Notes under the pieces: model-generated
The model's database searches: none
What the model was told of the DNA's origin: nothing
What the model saw: only the letters and a program-made list of their open reading frames with translations
Assembly: GCA_964498065.1 (NCBI GenBank)
Contig: CAZCFZ010000136.1
Location: 1 to 8,184, forward strand
Direction of reading: 5' to 3'
Length of the DNA: 8,184 bases
From: FEN-1297 sp964498065
Lineage (GTDB): Bacteria; Bacteroidota; Ignavibacteria; Ignavibacteriales; Ignavibacteriaceae
Part shown: one piece after another, positions 1 to 5,988 of the stretch
Layout: every line of letters starts with the position of its first letter
How positions within the stretch are numbered: the stretch's first letter is position 1
Translations under genes and position numbers: made by a program

Positions 1-23
1 TATTAAAACAATTAATCTTTTAA

Positions 24-566
24 CAATTTTACGCTTTTCTATGCGACACCCACCAAAGGGAGTTATATGATACTAATAATTTTACAAATATATATATAGG
101 TAATTTTCCCGGAAGAACGACTGATACTTCAATTGGTGAACAGCTCATCAATATACTGCCAAATGGAAAAGTATTATCTGCCGGAGGTGTAGTAGGAAAT
201 GTAGATTCAACCGGTCTTTTAATATTAAATCCTGCTTCTGTGTGTTATTTGTATGATCCTAATGACGTTAATGCTATTTATAACGTGAATAACAACAATT
301 TAAAAAACTTTAAGTTATACCAGAATTATCCTAATCCTTTTAATCCAACAACAGCAATCAGCTATCAGCTTTCAGAATTAAGCTTTGTTCATCTAAATGT
401 ATACAATATACTTGGTGAAAAAATAAAAATATTAGTTGACAAAGAACAACAGGCTGGTAACTACACAGTTAATTTTGATGGGAATAAACTTTCAAGCGGA
501 GTATATTTCTATCAGTTGAGAGCTGGCAAGTTCATTTCAACAAAGAAGATGCTGCTGCTAAAGTAA
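24..566 (+). CDS. 3' part of a secreted Kelch-like protein with T9SS type A sorting domain; 5' end missing or broken
   Basis: Only the C-terminal part of a secreted protein is readable. Codons from about 60 to 239 give Kelch/galactose-oxidase-like repeat signatures (RELYD at 57-71, ILPNGKVLSAGG at about 153-188, YLYDP at 246-260). A spacer rich in Asn follows, then a type IX secretion C-terminal domain with FKLYQNYPNPFNPTT, VYNILGEKI, AGNYTVNFD, LSSGVYFYQL and a final KKMLLLK. In the family this domain directs export through the T9SS and is removed or anchored at the surface. The only in-frame start-like codon is GTG at 240, which would cut through the repeat domain, so it is probably not the true start. 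The frame is closed upstream by TAA at 21-23 and I see no Kelch sequence in the other frames before it. Either the gene is a truncated remnant or a frameshift lies within about 20-57. Sorting-domain identity is secure; gene integrity is not. Confidence 0.75.
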   Translation, partial: QFYAFLCDTHQRELYDTNNFTNIYIGNFPGRTTDTSIGEQLINILPNGKVLSAGGVVGNVDSTGLLILNPASVCYLYDPNDVNAIYNVNNNNLKNFKLYQNYPNPFNPTTAISYQLSELSFVHLNVYNILGEKIKILVDKEQQAGNYTVNFDGNKLSSGVYFYQLRAGKFISTKKMLLLK

Positions 567-598
567 TTTTTACTTTATGAAGTATTACCTTAAAACAA

Positions 599-1222
599 CT
601 ACCAATTTGAAGGCTTATAAATATTAGCATTTGGTATTGGATTTGGCAATTGGGAATCCGCTAAAATATTTTTTCTAACTCTTTTTACAAAATCTGAATG
701 TTTCATTAATTCCTTTGAAGGATGGCCATTCCCAGGCATAATTAATCCCAGTACTTTATTTGAATGAAATTCTTTTACCAGTTTCATTGATTCTGCTAAA
801 TCACTGTCATTTGATACTATAACTGCACATTCATAATTATCAAGCCAGGCATCGTTAAGTAAATGAACTGCAATATTTACATCCGAGCCTTTTTCCTCGG
901 TTTTAATAATTTTAATTAATTTTTGGTTACCTATTGGTTGAACCAAAGGTGCGAATACTTCATGTGTTAAAAAGTGTCCGAAAAAGATTTTAATTTCGGG
1001 TATATATGCCTTTAAAGCTCTTAAATATGTTTGCTGTCTTATTGGTTTTTGAGAGTCTTGTTTCCCGGATACTAGTGCAGTAAAATATTTTATTTCAGTA
1101 ATTTGATTATTTGATGAAAGTAATTTTTGGAAAAGTGTTTTAAAATCCACCCATTTATTATGAGTATTTTTTACGGCTCGATAATAAAAATTGAAACCGT
1201 CGATGTATATAATTGTTCGCAT
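599..1222 (-). CDS. NYN domain (LabA/DUF88-type, PIN-like) putative ribonuclease
   Basis: The 207-residue protein fits the NYN family of PIN-like nucleases, which bind a metal through clustered aspartates and are thought to cut RNA. Visible motifs are the N-terminal strand YIDGFNFYY (D8, N11), KGSDVNIAVHLL (S113, D114) and VIVSNDSDLAESMKLV (D139, D141), followed by the strand KVLGLIMP near 156-163. These are the positions expected for the acidic active site, so the enzyme looks intact. No signal peptide or membrane segment is seen, so it should be cytoplasmic. The start is supported by GGGG four bases before ATG. The gene stands alone, with a 243-bp gap from the phosphatase gene upstream and convergence with the T9SS gene downstream. 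Its leader contains a terminator-like hairpin, which suggests control by attenuation or readthrough. The substrate cannot be read from the sequence. Confidence 0.88.
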   Translation of the reverse strand: MRTIIYIDGFNFYYRAVKNTHNKWVDFKTLFQKLLSSNNQITEIKYFTALVSGKQDSQKPIRQQTYLRALKAYIPEIKIFFGHFLTHEVFAPLVQPIGNQKLIKIIKTEEKGSDVNIAVHLLNDAWLDNYECAVIVSNDSDLAESMKLVKEFHSNKVLGLIMPGNGHPSKELMKHSDFVKRVRKNILADSQLPNPIPNANIYKPSNW

Positions 1223-1239
1223 TAGTCCCCAATTAATTT

Positions 1240-1270
1240 AAAAAAGCAAGAGTCACCGAAGTGACTCTGC
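1240..1270 (-). terminator. Rho-independent terminator-like hairpin inside the NYN leader
   Basis: On the minus strand AGAGTCAC-TTCG-GTGACTCT gives a perfect 8-bp stem with a C(UUCG)G tetraloop. Two further GC pairs form if one T is bulged (1246-1247 with 1269-1270). Six T follow at 1245-1240. It lies directly before the NYN start with no room for another promoter, so NYN expression would need readthrough. It is too close to its own promoter to serve the phosphatase gene alone, although it could also stop transcripts coming from there. Confidence 0.7.
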
Positions 1271-1271
1271 G

Positions 1272-1292
1272 CCCTTGGTCGAAACCAAAGGG
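1272..1292 (-). other. Bulged hairpin with TTCG loop in the NYN leader
   Basis: The minus-strand sequence CCCTTTGGT-TTCG-ACCAAGGG pairs over 8 bp with a single bulged T. It is separated from the terminator hairpin by one base (1271) plus the two bases of that hairpin's extension. An alternative, weaker pairing of ACCA with TGGT at its 5' side is possible, so this element could switch conformation. This is read directly from the sequence; its function is unknown. Confidence 0.5.
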
Positions 1293-1308
1293 GTGGTTAA
1301 ACCTAGTA

Positions 1309-1339
1309 CAAATATAGAGCCTTTTACTAAAAATTGCAA
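1309..1339 (-). promoter_or_regulatory. Bacteroidota-type promoter of the NYN gene
   Basis: On the minus strand TTG (1339-1337) is followed by 20 bases and TATATTTG (1316-1309). This matches the TAnnTTTG -7 element exactly and has nearly the usual spacing to the -33 TTG of Bacteroidota housekeeping promoters. Transcription would start near 1302, so the transcript would begin right at the structured leader. That agreement in position supports both calls. Confidence 0.55.
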
Positions 1340-1465
1340 TTTATAAATACCTCTTAAATCGATCAATATCAAATTTATTATTTCAAAAAAAAGAATTTTT
1401 TGCAAAATTAGGTTTTACAGTTTATAGTTTCTTTAATGTAGTGATTTAATTCTAGACTTTGTTTT

Positions 1466-2122
1466 TCAATGAATGATATACATATAATTAGGAATCTTAA
1501 CCTGTATCCCGTGATCCGGACCGTTTAGATCGCTGTATTGATCCCCTACAACACCAATTATATCGTATCCTTTTTGAGTAAGCTCTGTTCTAATCTTTGA
1601 TTTGTATTGCTCTGCAGTCAGACTATCTTCATTATTAGTTCTGACAATTAACGTATCGAAATTTTTATAACCGGCATCGACAAGATTTTTATATGTTGCA
1701 TTATATTGATATGAATATCTTCCCGTAACGAATGCTACTTTTACACCCCTATCGATTAAATAATTATAAAGTTTCCTTACATCTTTTATGGCAGGCGCTT
1801 TTGCAGTTTGTATCCACTTATTCCATAAATCTTTTACATAGCCGAAATCAAGTTCTTTATTAATTTCGTAATTGGATAATGATGTTTCATCAATATCAAA
1901 CACTACGAGAGAATTGTTTTTTACTTTTATCGATTTGAATTCTTCAATTGCTTTATTTACAGCAGCAGCTACATCCTTATCATATCTGCCGGAATCATGA
2001 TATTTGATTAATTCTTCTTTAGCAATTCCTAAGTTTATTGGAGTCGTTGCACATGACTGAACAATAAAAGCAAAGGCCAAAACGAACAATATTTTTAATT
2101 TAGAAACTACATCAGTCTTCAT
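1466..2122 (-). CDS. HAD superfamily class IIIB acid phosphatase lipoprotein (e(P4)/class B-like)
   Basis: This is a 218-residue exported phosphohydrolase. The N-terminus has a basic and hydrophobic signal peptide ending in a lipobox (VQSC, with C24 as the expected lipid-modified cysteine), which places it on a membrane facing the periplasm. The HAD motifs are complete: motif I VVFDIDETSLSNYE with D76 as nucleophile and D78 as acid/base; motif II VTGR around T133; a basic residue around K174/K176; and motif III GDQYSDL with D194 and D198 for Mg2+ binding. In this family the enzymes remove phosphate from nucleotides or other small organic phosphates outside the cytoplasm, and the exact substrate cannot be told here. 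It has its own promoter upstream and GGAG before ATG. No partner gene is adjacent on the same strand except the separately promoted NYN gene. Length fits the family, and no motif is missing. Confidence 0.88.
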   Translation of the reverse strand: MKTDVVSKLKILFVLAFAFIVQSCATTPINLGIAKEELIKYHDSGRYDKDVAAAVNKAIEEFKSIKVKNNSLVVFDIDETSLSNYEINKELDFGYVKDLWNKWIQTAKAPAIKDVRKLYNYLIDRGVKVAFVTGRYSYQYNATYKNLVDAGYKNFDTLIVRTNNEDSLTAEQYKSKIRTELTQKGYDIIGVVGDQYSDLNGPDHGIQVKIPNYMYIIH

Positions 2123-2159
2123 AACTCCATTTCCCCTATTTAATTATAAAATGGAATGT

Positions 2160-2189
2160 AAAAGATAAGAAAATGAATGAATTTGTCAA
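2160..2189 (-). promoter_or_regulatory. Promoter of the acid phosphatase lipoprotein gene
   Basis: On the minus strand TTGACA (2189-2184) precedes TATCTTTT (2167-2160), with 19 bases between TTG and TA. This fits the Bacteroidota TTG-N19-TAnnTTTG pattern except for the last base. It gives a leader of about 30 nt before the ATG at 2122, which contains AGGGGAAATGGAG just before the start. Confidence 0.55.
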
Positions 2190-2239
2190 CTGTTTAAGAA
2201 AAAAATAATTTTGCAAGTATAATGTATCTTTCATGTCAT

Positions 2240-2266
2240 CTTAATCTTAAACATGAACTTAATCTT
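2240..2266 (+). repeat. Direct repeat CTTAATCTT, two copies 18 bp apart
   Basis: CTTAATCTT occurs at 2240-2248 and 2258-2266, a period of 18 bp. It leads directly into the GC-rich palindrome. It may be the degenerate edge of the same repeat element. Only two copies are present and the flanking bases differ, so chance is not excluded. Confidence 0.4.
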
Positions 2267-2269
2267 GAA

Positions 2270-2305
2270 TCCGGCTTCGTCCGGCAGCTGCCGGACTGCA
2301 CCGGA
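2270..2305. repeat. GC-rich nested palindrome (REP/MITE-like or structural element)
   Basis: A perfect 18-bp palindrome GTCCGGCAGCTGCCGGAC (2279-2296) sits inside an outer inverted pair TCCGG (2270-2274) and CCGGA (2301-2305). Each outer arm is separated from it by exactly four bases. Thus four TCCGG/CCGGA units are spaced symmetrically. 26 of the 36 bases are G or C, in otherwise AT-rich intergenic DNA. An outermost pair CTTAAAC (2246-2252) and GTTTAAG (2309-2315) also matches. There is no T run, so it is not a standard terminator for either flanking gene, and neither gene ends here. It looks like a dispersed palindromic repeat, but copies elsewhere cannot be seen from this window. Confidence 0.6.
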
Positions 2306-2460
2306 CAGGTTTAAGCTTATATAATAATTCCGAATAAAAATTTAAGAATTTTTTTGTTTCATATTATATTTTTCGAAATACTCATAAGTAAATGGATTAT
2401 TGTTCATATTTTACGGATTTTTAATATGTCAATTTTAATTTTTTAGGAGACATCTTAGAC

Positions 2461-3708
2461 ATGGCTGTAATTAGACCATTTAAAGCACTCAGGCCTTCAA
2501 AACAATCGGCAGATAAAGTTGCAAGCGTTCCTTATGATGTAGTTAGTACGGAAGAAGCAAAAGAAATAGCGGAAGGAAATCCTTTAAGTTTTTTGCGGGT
2601 AACCCGTTCCGAATTAGAACTTAATAATAATACCGATCCTTACTCACCCGAAGTATATACCAAGGCAAAAGAAAATTTAGACCGTCTGGTAAATGCCGCT
2701 CCTTTGTTAACAGATGATAAAGAACATTTTTACATTTACAGATTAATTATGGACGGCAGGCCGCAGGTAGGTATTGCCGCTACATTCTCGGTTGATGATT
2801 ACGACAATAACATCATTTTAAAACATGAAAAAACCAGAAAAGTGAAAGAGGATGACAGGACAAATCATATTGTTACTACTGGCGCACAAACAGGTGCGGT
2901 TTTCTTAACATACAAAGGTGTGGATTCAGTAAATAAAATTGTTGATGATACTATCAATAATATAGAACCGCTTTATGATTTTACTTCACCCGATGGAATT
3001 ACACATGCAGTTTGGATGCTTCCCGATGAAAAAAATCAAACTGTAATTAATGAAATGGCAAAAGTTAAAAACTTATACATTGCCGACGGTCATCACCGGG
3101 CTGCAAGTGCTAGTCGCGCAAGAACTGTTAAGAAAAATGCAAATCCAAAACATACCGGTAAAGAAGACTATAATTTCTTTTTAGCCGTATTGTTCCCGGC
3201 AGAGCAGCTTAAGATATTGCCGTACAACAGAGTCGTAATCGATTTGAACGGTAAAAGCAAAGAGGAATTTTTTAGTGAAGTAAAAGAAAAATTTATTCTT
3301 GAAAAATCATCCATTAAAGAGCCGCAGCAAATAAACAGCTACGGAATGTATCTGGACGGCGAGTGGTACATGCTTTTAGCCCGTGATTCAATTACCGCAA
3401 GCAATAGTTTATCCAAATCAGTTGCGGAAACTTTGGATGTGAGTATTCTCCAGGATTTTTTGCTTAATCCTATCCTCGGTATTGATGATCCGAGAACAAA
3501 TAAAAGAATTGATTTTATCGGCGGAATACGCGGAACTAAAGAACTGGAAAAGCTTGTAAACAACGGGAAAGCAAAAGTTGCTTTTTCACTATACCCGGTT
3601 TCAATAAATGAATTAATTAAGATTTCGGATGCCGGAGAAATTATGCCTCCAAAATCAACATGGTTCGAACCTAAATTAAGAGACGGACTTTTGGTTCACT
3701 TAATATGA
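2461..3708 (+). CDS. DUF1015 (COG4198) family protein, serC-linked, possible role in phosphoserine metabolism
   Basis: The 415-residue protein matches the DUF1015 family across its full length. It shows the N-terminal IRPFKALRP and VPYDVV (23-28), a conserved charged stretch HEKTRKVKEDDRTNH (122-136), the signature IADGHHRAASA (207-217), ILPYNRVV (252-259), and the C-terminal MPPKSTWFEPKLRDGL (395-410). It has no signal or membrane segment and is therefore cytoplasmic. The DGHHR core resembles that of ParB-fold serine kinases such as SerK/SbnI. I recall, without being able to check, a report of serine kinase activity for a DUF1015/COG4198 member. Its position 56 bp upstream of serC with no terminator between them supports a link to serine or phosphoserine. 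Family assignment is firm; the biochemical role is inference. AGGAGA ten bases before the ATG supports the start. Confidence 0.9.
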   Translation: MAVIRPFKALRPSKQSADKVASVPYDVVSTEEAKEIAEGNPLSFLRVTRSELELNNNTDPYSPEVYTKAKENLDRLVNAAPLLTDDKEHFYIYRLIMDGRPQVGIAATFSVDDYDNNIILKHEKTRKVKEDDRTNHIVTTGAQTGAVFLTYKGVDSVNKIVDDTINNIEPLYDFTSPDGITHAVWMLPDEKNQTVINEMAKVKNLYIADGHHRAASASRARTVKKNANPKHTGKEDYNFFLAVLFPAEQLKILPYNRVVIDLNGKSKEEFFSEVKEKFILEKSSIKEPQQINSYGMYLDGEWYMLLARDSITASNSLSKSVAETLDVSILQDFLLNPILGIDDPRTNKRIDFIGGIRGTKELEKLVNNGKAKVAFSLYPVSINELIKISDAGEIMPPKSTWFEPKLRDGLLVHLI

Positions 3709-3764
3709 ACATAAAATAATAGAGTAATAATAAAACTAAATTAAATTGAAAGAGGAAAGGAAAT

Positions 3765-4853
3765 ATGCAAAATAGAGTATATAATTTTAGTGCTGGACCT
3801 GCAATATTACCCGAAGATGTACTTAAGGAAGCACAGGAAAATCTCTTCGCCCTTCCCGGGGTGGGAATGTCGATCTTAGAAATCAGCCACCGTTCAAAAA
3901 CTTTCGATAATATTATAAATGAAGCTAAAGCAGATTTAATTTCATTACTTAATTTAAATAATGATTATGATGTTTTGTTTTTACAGGGCGGTGCGAGCCT
4001 TCAGTTTTCTATGGTTCCGTTAAATATTATGCCTCCTAAAAATAAAGCGGATTATATTTTAACCGGAAGCTGGTCAAAAAAAGCTCAAAAGGAAGCGAAG
4101 AGAGTCGGGACAGTAAATGTTGCAGCATCAACCGAAAGCGAAAATTTCAATAGAATTCCGAAACAGGAAGAATTAAAATTAGATCCGGATGCTTCGTATG
4201 TTCACTTCACTTCCAATAATACAATTTTCGGAACCGAATGGCAGAAAGAGCCTGAAGTTGGAAAAGTTCCGCTGGTATGCGATGCTTCTTCCGATATTTT
4301 AAGCAAAAAAATTAATGTTAATAAATACGGATTAATTTATGCCGGTGCTCAAAAAAACATGGGACCTGCAGGTGTGACTCTCGTTATCATAAGAAAAGAT
4401 TTACTTGAAAGAAGCTCGGATTCGCTTCATACAATGCTTAATTATAAAACGCATTCTGATGGAAATTCTTTATACAACACTCCATCTGTATTTGGAATCT
4501 ATATTATCGGACTAGTAGCGAAGTGGTTAATTAAAAACGGCGGATTAGATGCCATGTATAGAATTAATAAGGAAAAAGCAGATCTTTTATATAAGTGCAT
4601 TGATGAAAGCAACGGTTTCTTTAAAGGTCACGCGCAGAAAGACAGCAGATCTATAATGAATATAACGTTCAGACTATCCAGCGAAGAATTGGAGAAGAAG
4701 TTAGTTGCAGAGGCAACCGCTGCAGGATTTGACGGTGTAAAAGGACATCGTTCAGTTGGCGGATTAAGAGCTTCGATTTACAACGCTTTTCCTAAAAAAG
4801 GAGTGGAAGCACTTGTTCAATTTATGAAAGAATTTCAGAAGAAAAACGGTTAA
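3765..4853 (+). CDS. serC: Phosphoserine aminotransferase
   Basis: SerC is a cytoplasmic PLP enzyme that transfers an amino group from glutamate to 3-phosphohydroxypyruvate to give phosphoserine. In many bacteria it also acts on the erythronate-derived oxo-acid of PLP biosynthesis. The protein is 362 residues, the usual length. Diagnostic parts are NFSAGPAILPEDVL at the N-terminus, SHRSK (41-45), QGGASLQF (74-81), the PLP-binding lysine in YAGAQKNMGPAG (K197), NTPSVFGIY (238-246) and the substrate-binding end GHRSVGGLRASIYNA (327-341). A purine-rich AGAGGAAAGGAA lies just before ATG. It follows the DUF1015 gene, probably in one transcript, and is closed by a strong terminator. serA, often found beside these genes in Bacteroidota, is absent from this window. 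Confidence 0.97.
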   Translation: MQNRVYNFSAGPAILPEDVLKEAQENLFALPGVGMSILEISHRSKTFDNIINEAKADLISLLNLNNDYDVLFLQGGASLQFSMVPLNIMPPKNKADYILTGSWSKKAQKEAKRVGTVNVAASTESENFNRIPKQEELKLDPDASYVHFTSNNTIFGTEWQKEPEVGKVPLVCDASSDILSKKINVNKYGLIYAGAQKNMGPAGVTLVIIRKDLLERSSDSLHTMLNYKTHSDGNSLYNTPSVFGIYIIGLVAKWLIKNGGLDAMYRINKEKADLLYKCIDESNGFFKGHAQKDSRSIMNITFRLSSEELEKKLVAEATAAGFDGVKGHRSVGGLRASIYNAFPKKGVEALVQFMKEFQKKNG

Positions 4854-4866
4854 ATATTATTTATAC

Positions 4867-4902
4867 GGCGTTTGTAAATTTAAAATTTATAAACGCCTTT
4901 TT
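4867..4902 (+). terminator. Rho-independent terminator after serC
   Basis: GGCGTTTGTAAATTT and AAATTTATAAACGCC pair over 15 positions around a very small loop. The only irregularity is one G-T pair after the GC-rich base (GGCGTTT with AAACGCC). TTTTTATT follows at 4898. It lies 13 bp after the serC stop and would end the DUF1015-serC transcript. Confidence 0.85.
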
Positions 4903-4928
4903 ATTCTTATTAAAAAGAGAAGGAAGTT

Positions 4929-5354
4929 ATGAAATTTTCCGTGTTTATTTTATCCGCATTAATGCTGATTTTTTATTCATGCTCTAAGAAAGAAGAGGCT
5001 AAACTAACTGCCTTCAGCACGGAAGCATTTGCTTATAATATGGGAGATAGTTCAGAGGTAGATGCAACTACCCAGGTAAAAGGATTTCAACAAGAAAAAA
5101 AGAACGGCAGTTATTATGCAACTTTATCTTATGATGTTGATTTGATTACTCCCAAGGGAGATACGGTAAAATCTATAGTAAGCAAGGTAGTTGATAAAAT
5201 TCATAAAGAGGAAATGATGGACGCGCAGCTTGACGCACAATTCGATATTGACTCAACTTATAAGAATGGAAAATATAAAGTTTTGTTTAGAATAAAAGAT
5301 GCTCTTTCGGGAAAGGTTGCAACATCCACTGCTAATTTTAATTTAGGCGATTAA
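4929..5354 (+). CDS. Small lipoprotein of unknown function
   Basis: I do not recognise a named family for this 141-residue protein. The N-terminus MKFSVFILSALMLIFYSC is a short signal peptide ending in a plausible lipobox, with C18 as lipidation site followed by SKKEE. The mature part has alternating hydrophobic residues that suggest a small beta-rich domain, ending in YKVLFRIKDALSGKVATST and a final Asn-Leu-Gly-Asp. It is probably anchored to a membrane on the periplasmic or outer face. AGAAGGAAG just before ATG supports the start. It begins only 26 bp after the serC terminator, leaving little room for a separate promoter. It may depend on readthrough from serC or on a promoter overlapping the terminator. 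No functional link to serine metabolism can be shown. Confidence 0.8.
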   Translation: MKFSVFILSALMLIFYSCSKKEEAKLTAFSTEAFAYNMGDSSEVDATTQVKGFQQEKKNGSYYATLSYDVDLITPKGDTVKSIVSKVVDKIHKEEMMDAQLDAQFDIDSTYKNGKYKVLFRIKDALSGKVATSTANFNLGD

Positions 5355-5406
5355 AAAGCAGCAGCAGTCCGGAAGAATTCTAAAAAATAAAATTCATAAA
5401 TACTAA

Positions 5407-5796
5407 TTATTTACACTGCACTTTAAAATACTTTTCGGGTATAACTTTCCTGCCGGCATAACCTTTTTCCATATCGTGATAATATCTTATTTCGTCTTCA
5501 TCACTCCGCCAGCATAAAAAAACTTCTTCTCCGTCAATTACAGCAGGAAAATCCACTAGTCCGACACTGAAATTCCAATCCTTATAGAAGCAGCCGATTT
5601 CCTCCAGTTCTTTCATAAACCCGTTAACATCGTCTACCATTTTTTTTATATCCGGATTGTCTTCAACTGCTCCCCCAAGATCTTCGGCAAGAAGACGGAT
5701 TTCCTTTGTCGTATCAAGTATATCCTTAACAATTTTCTTAACTAGCGGAAGTGTAAGCTGTGCCTCATCCGGTGCGAAGTATTTTGTTTCGGTCAT
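5407..5796 (-). CDS. DUF2203 family protein
   Basis: The 129-residue cytoplasmic protein fits DUF2203. It has an N-terminal KYFAPDEAQLTLPLVKKIV (5-23), a helical, probably coiled section to about residue 67, and the signature parts GLVDFPAVIDGEEVFLCWR (79-97) and RYYHDMEKGYAGRK (104-117). The biochemical role of the family is not known to me. It lies about 190 bp downstream of the PiT gene on the same strand with a terminator-like hairpin in between, so it is probably transcribed separately. It converges with the small lipoprotein gene at 5354, and I see no clear terminator in the 52-bp gap between them. The ribosome binding site is weak (GAGAATCAA before ATG). The start is chosen because the family motif begins at residue 5. 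Confidence 0.87.
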   Translation of the reverse strand: MTETKYFAPDEAQLTLPLVKKIVKDILDTTKEIRLLAEDLGGAVEDNPDIKKMVDDVNGFMKELEEIGCFYKDWNFSVGLVDFPAVIDGEEVFLCWRSDEDEIRYYHDMEKGYAGRKVIPEKYFKVQCK

Positions 5797-5866
5797 TTGA
5801 TTCTCATAATTATTTGAATTTCAAATTCCTTTGGATTTCAACAGTAAAATTACACTTTAATTATAT

Positions 5867-5899
5867 AAAAAAAAGCTCATTTATATTTAAATAAAATGA
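5867..5899 (-). terminator. AT-rich terminator candidate after the PiT gene
   Basis: On the minus strand TCATTT...AAATGA (5899-5877) encloses a further ATTTAAAT pairing with one bulged base, followed by GC and eight T (5874-5867). The stem has only one GC pair, so it is weak, but the T run is long and correctly placed about 90 bp after the PiT stop and before DUF2203. I see no T run for the opposite strand. Confidence 0.4.
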
Positions 5900-5988
5900 T
5901 AATACCGGTACTTTAGATATTTATTTCGCCGGGAATTAGAGACTCTACCAGTGATATTTTATATCTCTTTGAATAATAAAGATTTAGA

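Larger units (their letters stand above)
1223..1302 (-). ncRNA. Structured leader RNA (candidate attenuator or small RNA) of the NYN gene
   Basis: The minus strand between the promoter-like site and the NYN start forms an ordered RNA of about 80 nt. It begins GGUUUAACCACCCC, overlapping a bulged hairpin capped by UUCG (1272-1292), then GC, then a perfect 8-bp hairpin with a UUCG loop (1249-1268) followed by six U. The U run ends 9 nt before the GGGG that probably serves as ribosome binding site. Both loops are UUCG and both stems are much more GC-rich than the surrounding DNA, which argues for selected RNA structure. The CCCC at the 5' end could alternatively pair with the GGGG before the start codon. 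Whether this is an attenuator, an independently ended small RNA, or a target of the NYN nuclease is inference. I cannot assign it to a named RNA family. The 5' end is estimated from the promoter. Confidence 0.55.
2123..2460. other. Divergent intergenic region of 338 bp
   Basis: This gap separates the minus-strand phosphatase from the plus-strand DUF1015 gene. It contains the phosphatase promoter at its left end, a short direct repeat and the GC-rich palindrome in the middle, and AT-rich DNA on the right. AGGAGA at 2445-2450, ten bases before ATG 2461, is the ribosome binding site of the DUF1015 gene. I see no convincing promoter for that gene and no small open reading frame. Confidence 0.6.

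Noticed and set aside
41..60. CACCCACCAAAGGG near the window start shares ACCAAAGGG with the plus strand of the NYN leader
   Set aside because: Only nine bases match and the flanking hairpin structure is absent, so I treat it as chance.
559..577. TAAAGTA-ATTTT-TACTTTA hairpin at the T9SS gene stop
   Set aside because: A seven-pair, almost all A-T stem that overlaps the stop codon and has no T run; too weak to call a terminator.
1272..1310. T-arm-like GGTTTCGACC in the NYN leader suggesting a tRNA
   Set aside because: No acceptor, D or anticodon arms can be drawn and the spacing is wrong.
1384..1402. A8-GAA-T6 stretch downstream of the acid phosphatase as a terminator
   Set aside because: The stem has only A-T pairs apart from one closing C-G; it may be just AT-rich DNA. 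A weak role cannot be excluded.
2336..2353. AAAAATT-TAAG-AATTTTT hairpin followed by T in the divergent gap
   Set aside because: No plus-strand gene ends before it and the stem is entirely A-T.
3339..3563. Minus-strand open frame of 74 codons inside the DUF1015 gene
   Set aside because: It lies wholly within a well-supported family protein on the other strand and has no recognisable domain.
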